Assembly: GCA_965267185.1 (NCBI GenBank)
Contig: OZ253937.1
Coordinates: forward strand, 3,658,001-3,722,000
Length of the DNA stretch: 64,000 nt
Reading direction: 5' to 3'
DNA from: G965267185 sp965267185
GTDB lineage: Bacteria; Pseudomonadota; Alphaproteobacteria; UBA6615
The notes under the pieces are model-generated. The model worked only from the letters and a program-made list of their open reading frames with translations, ran no database searches and had not been told where the DNA came from. The first letter of the stretch is position 1, and each line of letters starts with the position of its first letter. Positions 42,602-52,344 of the stretch are shown here, piece after piece. A program made the position numbers and the translations under genes.

Positions 42602-43618
42602 TTGAGCACGTCATCCGAAGTACCCGCGTCGGGCACGGTGCGGTTCGAACATTCGTTTTTCAGCACGAACGCGGGCGGTTTTTTCCGTATGGATGAGACC
42701 GGGCGAAGACCGGTGTATGTCATCGAACTTGGTGAGCAAACGGCCGTCGTGCCGTTCCAATCCATCCGGCAGGCGTTTGGACAGGGAGATTTTGCGGCCG
42801 ACGAGGCGATGCTCGACACGGTCGCAGAGTCGCTCAAATTCGTTCAGAAGCTCCGCGTTGGCGACCCGCTTCCCAGCGAAATCACGAACGGTGAGGCGTC
42901 GTGGGAGCCCGAAGAGATTCATCGCACGTTCGCCAACCGGCGGGTCGTCGCAGCCATGCTGAAGTGGAGTGGAGAATATGACGGCGACACAATCGACACC
43001 GTCCAGCTGCGCCAATTTCTAACCGGTCAAATTGATAAGGAAAAAGTCGCGCAGGCGCTCGACCGCTTGGAAAGTTCGATTGCAACCGGGGGCGACGGTT
43101 CTTCGGATATTCAAACGGTCCTCGCCGGACTTACGGAAGAGCTGTCCTACATCGAAGCCCTGCGCGAGAAGGTCTTGCGCATCAAACAGATCGGCAAAGT
43201 ATTAGAGCAGGCCCGGCGCACTGGCGGCGGCCAAGCTAACAACGCTCAAGACGCTTCCGCGGTTTTGCGGGTTTTCAATCACATGATGCAGGGGTTCAAC
43301 GCGAAGCTGGCCACCGTCGATGTGAAGATAGCCGATATTTATGCCGCGATATCCGAGCATCGAGCGGTTTGCAAACATATACGGCAGGTGCGCGATGACC
43401 TGCGGTACGAGTTGCTGGCCTGGGACAATCCACTCGAACAATGGGACAACATGACGTCGAAAAATTTTGATGTGGTGGATTTGGCATCGAAGATCGGCGA
43501 CCTCTACCGCTTCCTGGCGCCACTATATTCGCCGGTCGACGAATGGGAACGGATGGACGGCTATCAAGAACAAGCGGCGCCGGACGCGGAGACGAAGAAA
43601 TACGCAAGCGCGTTCTAG
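42602..43618 (+). CDS. Hypothetical protein of unknown family
   Basis: 338 residues from TTG 42602 (GGGGA nine bases upstream; no ATG nearby). The N-terminal third is mixed and reads like a small beta domain (HSFFSTNAGGFFRMDETGRRPVYVIELG in parts); the rest is helical and likely coiled (about 100-300), with several Trp near the C-terminus. No signal peptide or membrane segment. Isolated, and preceded by an unusually structured leader. I cannot assign it. Confidence 0.75.
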   Translation: MSTSSEVPASGTVRFEHSFFSTNAGGFFRMDETGRRPVYVIELGEQTAVVPFQSIRQAFGQGDFAADEAMLDTVAESLKFVQKLRVGDPLPSEITNGEASWEPEEIHRTFANRRVVAAMLKWSGEYDGDTIDTVQLRQFLTGQIDKEKVAQALDRLESSIATGGDGSSDIQTVLAGLTEELSYIEALREKVLRIKQIGKVLEQARRTGGGQANNAQDASAVLRVFNHMMQGFNAKLATVDVKIADIYAAISEHRAVCKHIRQVRDDLRYELLAWDNPLEQWDNMTSKNFDVVDLASKIGDLYRFLAPLYSPVDEWERMDGYQEQAAPDAETKKYASAF

Positions 43619-43736
43619 CAAGAGCGGGTACCGGCCAAGGGTCTGGTGAGTATGCTCAACGGTGGTTTGGCACCGCTCAATGTCGTTGGCCATACGCCCG
43701 GTTTCGGCGATGGCTGCAGAACGTTGGACCGGTGGT

Positions 43737-45038
43737 TCAGAAATGCCCGTAGGCGACGCCTGGCAGCCACAGAGCGACCGGCGGAAACGCTACGACGACC
43801 GCCAGGCGGATGAGGTCGGCGCCGAAAAACGGTGCGATGCCGCGGAAAATAGTGTTCAGGGGCACGTCGGGCATCATCGATTTCATAACGAACACGTTGA
43901 GCCCGATCGGCGGCGTTATCAGACTGATTTCGACCACCATCACCAGAACGATGCCGAACCAGATCAAATCGAAGCCGAGCGCTTCGACGACTGGCACGAA
44001 GATCGGCACTGTAAGGAAAATCATCGCCAGGCCTTCGATGACCGTGCCCAGCACGATGTAGAATGCCAGGATGATCAGCAGCACGGTCATCGGTGTTAAC
44101 TGCAGCGAATCGAGCCAGCCGACGACCGCGGACGACAGGCCGGCCAGTGCGACGAAGTTATTAAGCACCAATGCGCCGATGGCGATCATGAATACCATCG
44201 CAGTGGTCTGCGCCGCCTCGACGAGTGACTCGAACAGTATTCGCCACGTCATGCGCCGCCGCAGCAGCGCGAAGGCCAGCGCACCGATGGTGCCGATACC
44301 GCCGGCCTCATTCGGCGTGAACACACCGAATGAGATGCCACCCAAAATTAGAATGAATAGCAACACGATGCCCCACACTCGCCACAGCTTCCTAAATCGT
44401 TCGCCCCAGTCGGTGCGCTCGCCGCTCGGTCCCATCTCGGGCCGGTAAAATGTGACGATGCGAATGACGGTTATGTAGAGCACGATCGAGATCAGACCGG
44501 GAATGATTCCGGCGGCGAATAGCTCGGCAATACCTTCTTCGGTGAGGATGCCGTAAATAATCAGCGCCGCGCTGGGCGGTATGAGAATACCCAAAGTGCC
44601 GCCAGCGGCGATGGTGCCGGCGGCCAGACTATCGGCATAATTGTATTTGCGCATCGACGGGACGGCGACTTTCGCCATGGTCGCCACCGTCGCCAGCGAG
44701 CTGCCGGAAACGGCGGCGAAACCGCCACTGGCCGCAATGGTCGCCATGGCCAGACCGCCCTTGTGGTGGCCGAGCCAGGCGTCGGCCGCTTCGTAGAGGT
44801 CGTCCGACAAGGCGGCACGGTAGACGAAGGCACCCATAAGCAAAAACATCGGTAACACGGCGAAATTGGTGTTGAGCACGACGTCCATGATTTGCTGGAC
44901 AACCATTTCCATCGCCGGTCCAGTGCCGCGCAGCATGGCGAAGCCGACGCCGCCGACGGCGAACATGGCGAAACCAAGCGGAAAGCCCAGAAAGGCGATG
45001 ACGAACAAGATACCGATGCCGATAAGCGAAACGGTCAT
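43737..45038 (-). CDS. dctM: TRAP transporter large permease
   Basis: 433 residues with about twelve helices. Motifs LFMLMGAFVYRAALSDDLYEAA (in parts), AASGGFAAVSGSSLATVATMAKVA and IPPSAALIIYGILTEE are typical of DctM. Last gene of the dctP-dctQ-dctM operon on this strand. Pairs with the small permease to carry an organic anion. Confidence 0.95.
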   Translation of the reverse strand: MTVSLIGIGILFVIAFLGFPLGFAMFAVGGVGFAMLRGTGPAMEMVVQQIMDVVLNTNFAVLPMFLLMGAFVYRAALSDDLYEAADAWLGHHKGGLAMATIAASGGFAAVSGSSLATVATMAKVAVPSMRKYNYADSLAAGTIAAGGTLGILIPPSAALIIYGILTEEGIAELFAAGIIPGLISIVLYITVIRIVTFYRPEMGPSGERTDWGERFRKLWRVWGIVLLFILILGGISFGVFTPNEAGGIGTIGALAFALLRRRMTWRILFESLVEAAQTTAMVFMIAIGALVLNNFVALAGLSSAVVGWLDSLQLTPMTVLLIILAFYIVLGTVIEGLAMIFLTVPIFVPVVEALGFDLIWFGIVLVMVVEISLITPPIGLNVFVMKSMMPDVPLNTIFRGIAPFFGADLIRLAVVVAFPPVALWLPGVAYGHF

Positions 45039-45056
45039 GCGCTACGCCCCGTCTTC

Positions 45057-45623
45057 TTACTCGAACGACGGCTCGGCCGGCGGGCCGTCGACGCCATGAC
45101 CATCTGGCGGTTTGACCGCCAGCTTGCCGGTTGCCATTTGCCAGACCATGACTAGAAGCAAAATTGCCGTGATCCCGCTTAAGCCGGCCAAGCCATAGAG
45201 CAACGGCGCGCGCGAGATGCCCAGATCTTCGGTGACATAGTTGGCGGCGGCTTCGTCGATACCGGCGGCGATCAGGCGCTCAGTGAAAAAGGCGACGACG
45301 GCTGTACTGGCGATTAGCACCAGGAACTGTTGCACCCAGCGCACCTTGCCGCGAAAAAAGGTGTCGAATAGGTCGACCGTGATGTGCGAGCGCGCCTGGG
45401 TGACCAAGGGTAGGGCGGCAAATGTCACTACCCCCAGCAGCAACCCAACGATTTCGAACGTGCCTTGAATGGGCGCGGCGAACACATAGCGGCCGATGAC
45501 ATCGAGAAACGTCAGCCCCGCCATGGCAAAGATCATCACCGCGGCGAGAAGCTTAAGCGCAAAAAAAAGCCAGTTGGATTGCCGGGCGCCATCCTCGGCG
45601 CCCGGCATATCTTGCTCGTCCAC
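45057..45623 (-). CDS. dctQ: TRAP transporter small permease
   Basis: 188 residues, four helices, DctQ-type. GTG 45623 start, ATG 45608 possible. It lies 13 bases after dctP and 18 before dctM. Short hydrophilic N-terminus and C-terminal tail. Confidence 0.92.
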   Translation of the reverse strand: MDEQDMPGAEDGARQSNWLFFALKLLAAVMIFAMAGLTFLDVIGRYVFAAPIQGTFEIVGLLLGVVTFAALPLVTQARSHITVDLFDTFFRGKVRWVQQFLVLIASTAVVAFFTERLIAAGIDEAAANYVTEDLGISRAPLLYGLAGLSGITAILLLVMVWQMATGKLAVKPPDGHGVDGPPAEPSFE

Positions 45624-45635
45624 AGTCGAAGGCGA

Positions 45636-46661
45636 CTACAGTTGCGACTTATAGAAGTCGAGGGCGGCCTTTCCATCGACACCCTTGGCTTCGGCCTCCT
45701 TCATCCAATCATCGGTCACGAATTGCAGCCGTTCGCTCATCTGGGAAACGAGCTCCTGACTGGCTGTGTGGAACTGGATACCTTTCTCGGCTGCCTGTTC
45801 CCTGGCTTTGGCGTCAAGTATGTCGACCTGTTTGCCGGCGTTCCTCGCCACCGTCTCGCCCGAGACACTTAAAATTGCTTCGCGCTCGGCGTCTGTCAGC
45901 GACTTCCACTTTTCCTCGTTCAACAGAAGCGAGAAGTTGTTCGCATTAAAGCCGCCTGGGAACTCGGTGATGTGCTTGATGTAAGGCATCAACTTGAAGG
46001 TGTTCAGTGGGTAGTGCGAGGTCACGCTGCCGTTGACCACGCCCTTGGAGACCACGTTAAACATCTGCACGCCCGGCACCGATACGACCACCGCGCCAAG
46101 CTCTTTCATCATCCGGTTGGGGATGCCGTTGATCGCCCAAATCTTGTAGTTCTTAAGATCTTCGAGCTTTGTAATCGGCTTGTCGGTGAGGAAGTTGGCG
46201 CCCGACACCGTCCACAAGCCCATTAACTGGATGCCTTTGTATTCGTTGGCCGGCTCGAAATATTTCGCATGGGTGCGCCACAAGGCGACTCCCCGCTGTT
46301 CCGCCTTGCCGTGCGCAAAAGGCACCTGGGCGATATTCGTCAATTTCAAACGGCCGGCTTCGAAGTTGTTGGCCAGCATGGCGACATCGGCGATGCCCTT
46401 GGACACCATGTTCCACTGCTTGGGCGGCGGCGCCAGAGAGGCGTCGGTGAACTTTACCTTTACGCTTCCGTTCGTAACCCGTTCGACATCTTTCGCCCAC
46501 GGAATGAACATTCCAACGTTGAACGGATGCTTCGCCGGTACGAAACGGTTGAAGAGTAACGTTGTTTCGGCGCTCGCTTGTGTTGCAAACGCTGTGCTGC
46601 CAAGGATGGCGGCGGCGCTGACTGCGGCCAACAGCCGGCCAATAGCGTTACGATTTGGCAT
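45636..46661 (-). CDS. dctP: TRAP transporter substrate-binding protein
   Basis: 341 residues with signal peptide (AAILGSTAFATQASAET). DctP fold; the conserved Arg that anchors the carboxylate should be in the RMMKELGAVVVSVPGVQ segment. GGGAGG seven bases before ATG. Substrate probably a carboxylic acid but not identifiable. It is divergent from the thioesterase gene at 46927, with 265 bases between them that hold both promoters and nothing else clear. Confidence 0.93.
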   Translation of the reverse strand: MPNRNAIGRLLAAVSAAAILGSTAFATQASAETTLLFNRFVPAKHPFNVGMFIPWAKDVERVTNGSVKVKFTDASLAPPPKQWNMVSKGIADVAMLANNFEAGRLKLTNIAQVPFAHGKAEQRGVALWRTHAKYFEPANEYKGIQLMGLWTVSGANFLTDKPITKLEDLKNYKIWAINGIPNRMMKELGAVVVSVPGVQMFNVVSKGVVNGSVTSHYPLNTFKLMPYIKHITEFPGGFNANNFSLLLNEEKWKSLTDAEREAILSVSGETVARNAGKQVDILDAKAREQAAEKGIQFHTASQELVSQMSERLQFVTDDWMKEAEAKGVDGKAALDFYKSQL

Positions 46662-46926
46662 TTTTCTACCTCCCGAATGAATCTGGTTAGCTTAATCGAC
46701 TCCACACTGGCGCCCATTCCAAGGCGGGTACCAGCTGTTGTTCCCATTCGCCGATCTGGGGCTCTCTCTTGACGGACGACTTGGGAGAACGTTACGGAAA
46801 TATTTCGATTATTTCCAACAGATTCCTAAAAATTCTAATTTCTCGAATTGGCCAGTTTGATATTGAAGAGTCGTAGCGTGGCAGCGGACGGGTTGCACAC
46901 CGGCGTGTTCCGATTATTGTCGCGCT

Positions 46927-47433
46927 ATGAGCAACGGCGATTCGCAGATCGAGGCGGTGCCGGCAGGGCTGCTTACGCTTCATAGCGAAACAGTCGACCA
47001 CGCCTGGATCGACTATAACGGCCATATGAACCTGGCTTACTATGTGCTGGCGTTCGATCACGCCACCGACGCATTCTTGGACTATATCGGTCTTGGCGTA
47101 GATTATCTGAAGCGCCACAACTGCTCGACTTTTGCGCTCGAGAGCCATGTGACGTATGACCGGGAATTGATCGCCGGTGATCCGATGCGGTTCGAAACGC
47201 AGCTTCTCGACCATGATGCGAAGCGGTTACACTATATGCACATGATGTATCACGCGACGGAGGGGTATTTGGCTTCGACCAACGAATTGATCAGCTTACA
47301 TGTCGACATGACCGAGCGCCGCTCGTCGCCGATGCCGCAACCGGTTATGGAGCGGCTCGACCAGGTGGCGTCGGCCCACAGCGCTTTACCGAGGCCGGCC
47401 CAAGCGGGCCGGGTGATTTCCCTTGCGCGCTAA
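46927..47433 (+). CDS. Hot-dog fold acyl-CoA thioesterase (4HBT family)
   Basis: 168 residues. HAWIDYNGHMNLAYYVLAFDHA is the 4-hydroxybenzoyl-CoA-thioesterase-like motif with catalytic Asp; strand pattern fits one hot-dog domain. Similar to thioesterases linked with carnitine or betainyl-CoA metabolism, which is only a suggestion. Its end overlaps the next gene by 11 bases. Confidence 0.85.
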   Translation: MSNGDSQIEAVPAGLLTLHSETVDHAWIDYNGHMNLAYYVLAFDHATDAFLDYIGLGVDYLKRHNCSTFALESHVTYDRELIAGDPMRFETQLLDHDAKRLHYMHMMYHATEGYLASTNELISLHVDMTERRSSPMPQPVMERLDQVASAHSALPRPAQAGRVISLAR

Positions 47434-47965
47434 TACGGCGGTTCGCTCGCCCCGCGTCTTGGGATCGGTCCGCGAACTGGCGGCGGCTTGGGGGCTGACC
47501 GAGCGCTTGGAACATGCGGCAGGGTTGGGACCGGCCTTTCGCGAAATGCTCGACTGCGCGGTTGAAATCAGCCGGCGGGCCAAAACGCTTGCCGGGGCTG
47601 CCTACACCGACGAGCGGCGAATCGTGCTCAATGTCGCGCTACTGGAGAAAGGCCGCGAAAGCGACCGGGACGCCACGTTCTTACACGAGTGCGCGCATAT
47701 CCTGGCCGATCTGTTTCACGGGCGGCCCTGCAAGCATAGCGATGCCTGGCGTGAGATGATGAAGCTGCTCGGCGAAAAACCGGCGGTGCGGCACGATCTT
47801 TCTTATCTGTCGCGTGCCGCCCATGCGGTGGTCACCTGGCGCTGCGAGAATTGCGGTGACGAGTATCATTTTGTCCGCCGCCCACGGCGCCGCCCGAGCA
47901 GTTGCTACTGCCGGACCTGCGGCCCCGAAATCGGCCTGTTGCGCGTCGTCCGCAAGAAAAAATGA
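47423..47965 (+). CDS. SprT-like metalloprotease-fold protein with zinc ribbon
   Basis: 180 residues from TTG 47423. HECAHILADLFHG holds the HExxH zinc site (LHECAH), and a C-terminal zinc ribbon has CENCGDEYHF and CYCRTCG. Matches SprT-like proteins, related to DNA-protein crosslink proteases. The start is uncertain since TTG has a weak ribosome site. Overlaps both neighbours. Confidence 0.82.
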   Translation: MRANTAVRSPRVLGSVRELAAAWGLTERLEHAAGLGPAFREMLDCAVEISRRAKTLAGAAYTDERRIVLNVALLEKGRESDRDATFLHECAHILADLFHGRPCKHSDAWREMMKLLGEKPAVRHDLSYLSRAAHAVVTWRCENCGDEYHFVRRPRRRPSSCYCRTCGPEIGLLRVVRKKK

Positions 47966-48462
47966 GCGTCCGTACCGAGGCTCGCGGCGCCAAAGCACCG
48001 ATCGAACTGCGTCTGGTGGTCTGGCAGTTCGTGCGCGTCATGGTGCAACTGGAAACCGCGAGCCGCACCCGCGGGCGGCAAAGCGCGCCGTCGCTGTACG
48101 GCGCGTGGCGGCCGGCCTGGCAGGAGGTCGACCGCCGCCTGACGCAACTGGGCAAGACCGACGCTGCCGGCTTCTCGGACCTCATGATGGAGCAGGAAGT
48201 GGTCTTGCAGTGCCGCAACCGCGCCCAGCTCAACGAACTGACCCGAACGGTCGACAACGTGATCAATCAGCTCAAAACCGAAATCAAGGCCGCTTCCGGC
48301 GATCCGCGCCGGGTGACCGATTTGCGCTTCGAGCGCACCGAACTTGAATCGTTAGGCCGGCGGCTGCGTAAGCTGGCCAAAATCAGTGGCCGGGGCGGTG
48401 AGGCGCGCTCGCGCGGGCGGCCCACAGGCCGGTCTACTCCGCGGCGGGGCGGGTCGCGTTAA
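47962..48462 (+). CDS. Hypothetical basic, helical protein
   Basis: 166 residues from ATG 47962 overlapping the previous stop. Largely helical with many Arg and a basic tail (RGRPTGRSTPRRGGSR), which suggests nucleic acid binding. Third gene of a translationally linked set with the thioesterase and SprT-like genes. Its last 29 bases overlap the end of the convergent gene. Family not recognised. Confidence 0.7.
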   Translation: MSVRTEARGAKAPIELRLVVWQFVRVMVQLETASRTRGRQSAPSLYGAWRPAWQEVDRRLTQLGKTDAAGFSDLMMEQEVVLQCRNRAQLNELTRTVDNVINQLKTEIKAASGDPRRVTDLRFERTELESLGRRLRKLAKISGRGGEARSRGRPTGRSTPRRGGSR

Positions 48463-49333
48463 GAGCTTCGGCGAACACGCGCACCGCATCGTCCAGGGTG
48501 CGGTCGCGGTCGGCGGTCTCGCGGGTTTCCGAGCCTAGGGGGCTTATCGCCAGCAGCCCGAATATATCCGCCGCTGCTAAGTGAAAATTGGCCGGCAGTC
48601 CGGCGGCATCGAAGGTCGCTGCGATTTCCTCCATTTCGCCGGTCCAACGTTCGGCGTCGGCGGCCAGCCAGGGCACCCGGTTTTCCATTCTTTTGAAAGC
48701 CGCCGCTTGGCTGCTCGTCAGCTCCGCTTTGAGTTCGTCGTAAACGCCCAGCCGGGTGCCGGCGAGAAGCACGGCAGTGTCCAGGGTCATCGTGCCCTTG
48801 GTGAGCGCCGCGTAGCACATCTTCAACGCCGAGGCGCGGCCGACCTCGGGCCCCAGCGACGTGACGGTCAGCTCCGGTCCGCCAAGCGGCACCAACTGAT
48901 CTGCTTGAGGCCCGCTAACATAGAGCCGCGTTGGCACGCCTTTGCCGGGCGCGAGGCCGATGATCCCGCCATCGATGAACACAGCACCAGCCGCGCCAAC
49001 AATGCCGCCAATACGTTGGGTCGTTGCCGGGGCGATGGCGTTACAGTCGGCGAAGACCGGCGTGGCGCTGGTTTTTTGCATGGCGTCGGCGGTATCGCCC
49101 GCAAATGCTTGGGCGGCGCCGGGTGGCATGATGGAAAGCACAAGGTCGGCTTCTCCCACCAGACCGGTAAGACTACCGACATCTTCTAAGCCGCCTTGCT
49201 CGGCAAGTTGGTGGCTGCGCGGGCTGCGTCCGTCGAGCGCCGTGATCACGCGAAAGCCCGACTCTCGGAGGGTTCGCCCGACGGCATGACCCATGTCGCC
49301 CGGGCTCATAATGGCGATTGTCGAGAATGGCAC
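48434..49333 (-). CDS. NAD-binding 6-phosphogluconate-dehydrogenase-like protein (DUF1932)
   Basis: 299 residues from GTG 49333. N-terminal Rossmann domain (IAIMSPGDMGHAVGRTLRESGF) and C-terminal DUF1932 region (LKMCYAALTKGTMTL, with the conserved Lys). Related to 3-hydroxyisobutyrate dehydrogenases. Substrate unknown. The 3' end overlaps the convergent gene by 29 bases. Confidence 0.87.
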   Translation of the reverse strand: MPFSTIAIMSPGDMGHAVGRTLRESGFRVITALDGRSPRSHQLAEQGGLEDVGSLTGLVGEADLVLSIMPPGAAQAFAGDTADAMQKTSATPVFADCNAIAPATTQRIGGIVGAAGAVFIDGGIIGLAPGKGVPTRLYVSGPQADQLVPLGGPELTVTSLGPEVGRASALKMCYAALTKGTMTLDTAVLLAGTRLGVYDELKAELTSSQAAAFKRMENRVPWLAADAERWTGEMEEIAATFDAAGLPANFHLAAADIFGLLAISPLGSETRETADRDRTLDDAVRVFAEALNATRPAAE

Positions 49334-49453
49334 TGTTCACCTCGTCAATAAGCGGCCGCGCGGCATTGCTTTTGCGGCGCTCGCCACGTTTATTAGGGGC
49401 TAACTATAACGCTTGCGGTATGGCTGCGGCGATAGGAGGGGAATAACCGGACG

Positions 49454-50299
49454 ATGACCTCGAATAAGCTCGTTGAGCCCGAATGGCTGGAAGAACATCT
49501 CGACGATCCTGGCGTCAGGATTCTTGAATTCAACTGGTATGGCACCGATTCCTACGACGTCTGGCACATTCCGGGTGCGCAGGGCTGGTTTTGGAAAGAC
49601 TGGCTGTGGGACGACACGATTCGCGACTTTCCGACACCCGAGGCCTTTGCGGAGCGTTGCGCTGCCGCTGGCATTTCGAACGACACCACGGTCGTTTGCT
49701 ACGGCGATCCGCCCCAGTTCGGCACGTATGGTTGGTGGGTGATGACCTATATGGGGCACCCGGACGTGCGCCTTCTGAACGGGAGCCGCACGCGCTGGGA
49801 AAAAGAGGGTCGCCCGAAGACGACCGACATCCCGTCGATTGAAACAGCGAAATATACCCCTAACGCCGGCCGCAACGACGCCATGCGTGCGCGCCGCAAG
49901 CATGTGCTCGATCGGCTCGACGATATCGCCGCCGGCGGCGAGACCGTGTTGCTCGATCACCGTTCGCCCGAGGAATATAGTGGCGAGCGGGTCAACGTTC
50001 CCGACAACCCCGATGTCGGCGCTGAGCGTTCAGGCCGCATCCCCGGCGCCAAGCATCTGCATTTCGCTGAATTCCTCACCGACGATACGAGCTTTAAGCC
50101 GGAGAGCGAGCTGCGTGCCTTGCTAGAGACCCGTGGGGCGACGGCCGATAAGGACATCATCTCGTATTGCCGGCTCAGTCATCGCGCCACGTTGGCCTAT
50201 TTTGTAATGACCGAATTATTAGGATACGAGCGGGCACGCAGCTATGACGGTTCATGGACCGAATGGGGTAGCATCGTCGGCGTGCCGATCGAAAAATAA
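49454..50299 (+). CDS. Thiosulfate sulfurtransferase-like rhodanese (two domains)
   Basis: 281 residues, two rhodanese domains. The C-terminal one has the catalytic loop CRLSHRATLAYF with Cys near residue 238. The N-terminal one has no Cys in its loop position (YGDPPQFGTYG), as in two-domain rhodaneses. Likely moves sulfur from thiosulfate or 3-mercaptopyruvate to an acceptor. Immediately upstream of the flavin oxidoreductase. Confidence 0.92.
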   Translation: MTSNKLVEPEWLEEHLDDPGVRILEFNWYGTDSYDVWHIPGAQGWFWKDWLWDDTIRDFPTPEAFAERCAAAGISNDTTVVCYGDPPQFGTYGWWVMTYMGHPDVRLLNGSRTRWEKEGRPKTTDIPSIETAKYTPNAGRNDAMRARRKHVLDRLDDIAAGGETVLLDHRSPEEYSGERVNVPDNPDVGAERSGRIPGAKHLHFAEFLTDDTSFKPESELRALLETRGATADKDIISYCRLSHRATLAYFVMTELLGYERARSYDGSWTEWGSIVGVPIEK

Positions 50300-50314
50300 A
50301 TAGTGGGGAACGAG

Positions 50315-51493
50315 ATGACATTGAGTGGACCTGGGGTCGAGGCTTACCCGACCCTGTTTTCGCCGAGCCAGCTTCGAGACGTGGCGATGGGCAACCGCGC
50401 GGTCGTGTCGCCGATGACACGCACCAGCGCGACCGAGGACGGTATCGTCACCGCGCAGATGGCCGAATACTATGCTCGGTTCGCGCGCGGCGGCTGGGGC
50501 CTGGTGATGACCGAGGGCACCTACATCGATTTCAAGTACAGCCAGGGCTACCTATACCAGCCGGGTATGGCGGACGAGCGTCAGCAAGAGTCGTGGCGCC
50601 AAGTTGTCGACGCGGTTCACGCCGAGGGCGTGCCCATATTCATGCAACTCTTCCACTGTGGCGCGATCAACCAGGGTAATCCCTGGGTCGAAGGCTCGAT
50701 CGCACCGTCGGTTGTTACGCCAAAAGGGAAGCAAATTCCGCGATATCGCGGCAGCGGCGAAAACTTTCAGACACCGCGCGAAATCACCCGCGATGAGATG
50801 GCCGAAGTCGTGGAAAGTTTCGGCGTCGCGGCGCGCCGGGCCATTGAAGTCGGTTTCGATGGTGTCGAAGTTCATGGCGCTAATGGTTACCTGCCCGACC
50901 AATTTCTTACCGTTCATACAAACCTGCGAGACGACGAATACGGCGGTCCAATAGAAAACCGCGTGCGCTTTCACTGCGAGGTCATGCAGGCGGTCCGAGA
51001 CGCGGTTCCCGACAAGCCGGTCGGCGTGCGGATTTCGCAAACCAAGGTGAACGACTTCGATTATTCTTGGCCTGGCGGTGAAGACGACGCCAAAGTCGTA
51101 TTCTCATCGATTGCCAAAACCGGGATCGATTTCTTCGACTGTAGCGCCCATCTCGGCGTGACTCCGGTGTTCGGCACCGAGCACAGCCTGTCGGGGCTCG
51201 CCCGCAAATATTCCGGATTGCCGGTCATGGCCAACGGCAAATTGCAAGATCCGGCCTTAGCCGAGCAGGCTTTGGTCGATGGCGAGGGTGATTTCGTAGC
51301 CATCGCCAAGGGTGCGCTGGCCGATCAAACCTGGCCGCAGAAGATCGCCGCCGGCGACACCCCGGTGCCGTTCAATCCGGGCATGATCATGCCCTACGCA
51401 ACACTCGACTGTAACGAAACCTTCTGGGCGGAAAACCCCGACGGTATTCCGAAGGAAAAGGTCGAGGCGCGCGATGTGGCGGAAGGCGCATAG
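50315..51493 (+). CDS. NADH:flavin oxidoreductase (old yellow enzyme family)
   Basis: 392 residues from ATG 50315 with GGGGA about six bases upstream (a GTG four codons earlier is possible). FMN barrel: RAVVSPMTRTSATEDG, QLFHCGAINQ, GFDGVEVHGANGYLPDQFL and the GPIENRVRF segment. Reduces activated alkenes; physiological substrate unknown. 15 bases after the rhodanese gene, probably in one operon. Confidence 0.9.
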   Translation: MTLSGPGVEAYPTLFSPSQLRDVAMGNRAVVSPMTRTSATEDGIVTAQMAEYYARFARGGWGLVMTEGTYIDFKYSQGYLYQPGMADERQQESWRQVVDAVHAEGVPIFMQLFHCGAINQGNPWVEGSIAPSVVTPKGKQIPRYRGSGENFQTPREITRDEMAEVVESFGVAARRAIEVGFDGVEVHGANGYLPDQFLTVHTNLRDDEYGGPIENRVRFHCEVMQAVRDAVPDKPVGVRISQTKVNDFDYSWPGGEDDAKVVFSSIAKTGIDFFDCSAHLGVTPVFGTEHSLSGLARKYSGLPVMANGKLQDPALAEQALVDGEGDFVAIAKGALADQTWPQKIAAGDTPVPFNPGMIMPYATLDCNETFWAENPDGIPKEKVEARDVAEGA

Positions 51494-51525
51494 CACGGCG
51501 AGACTGCCGGAATGAGTATACGGTT

Positions 51526-52344
51526 ATGAGCGATATCCATCCGACTGCGATTATCGGGGAGCGCGTCAGTCTTGGAACCGGCGTCAGGGTCGGCCCGAAC
51601 GTCGTTATCGAGGACGACGTCGAAATTGGCGATCGAACGGTGATCGGCGCGAACTCCTACATCGGTCGGCTAGTCGAGATCGGGACCGACAACGATATCG
51701 GGTTCTCGGTGCAGATCGGCGGCGATCCACAGATCGTTGATTGGGAATACGCTGACAGCCGCGTCGTCATCGGCTCGCACAATACGATCCGCGAGTTCGC
51801 GACGATTCACCGTGCCAAGGCGGCTGGCGACGCGACGCGCATCGGCGATCATTGCTATATCATGGGCACGGCGCACGTCGCCCATGATTGCGTGATCGGC
51901 GACCATGTCGTCATTTGCAACGGCGCCTTAGTGGCGGGGCACGCGGAGGTGGGCGATCACGCCTTTATCTCAGGTAACTGTGCGGTCCATCAATTCGTTC
52001 GGCTCGGCCGCCGCTGTATGCTTCGTGGCCTCACAGCGGTGGGTAAGGACGTCGTACCGTTCACTCTGATTGACCAGACCAACACCGTGCGCGGGCTGAA
52101 CGTCGTGGGATTGCGGCGGGCCGGCCTGTCTCGCGAAACCCAGACGCAGATAAAAGACGCCTTCCGCGAAATCTTTCACTCCGCGCGGCCGGTCGCGGAA
52201 ACGCTTTCCGCGCTTGAGGCGCAGGAATTGTGCGCGGAGGTCAATGAGATGATCGCATTTATTCGGTCCAGCCAGCGCGGATTTTGCCTCACCCATTCGA
52301 CGGCCCTACGCGGCCAAACGCAGAACGATAGTGACGAGCGCTAA
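51526..52344 (+). CDS. LpxA-like acyl-ACP--UDP-N-acetylglucosamine O-acyltransferase paralogue
   Basis: 272 residues, left-handed beta-helix of hexapeptide repeats (about 1-190) and a helical C-terminus. The LpxA catalytic histidine lies in AHVAHDCVIGDHV, followed by GHAEVGDHAFISGNCAVHQFVRLG (in parts). It is not in the usual lpxD-fabZ-lpxA-lpxB group, so it may be a second LpxA-like enzyme. Acyl donor and sugar acceptor unclear. Distance to the upstream gene is 32 bases. Confidence 0.82.
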   Translation: MSDIHPTAIIGERVSLGTGVRVGPNVVIEDDVEIGDRTVIGANSYIGRLVEIGTDNDIGFSVQIGGDPQIVDWEYADSRVVIGSHNTIREFATIHRAKAAGDATRIGDHCYIMGTAHVAHDCVIGDHVVICNGALVAGHAEVGDHAFISGNCAVHQFVRLGRRCMLRGLTAVGKDVVPFTLIDQTNTVRGLNVVGLRRAGLSRETQTQIKDAFREIFHSARPVAETLSALEAQELCAEVNEMIAFIRSSQRGFCLTHSTALRGQTQNDSDER

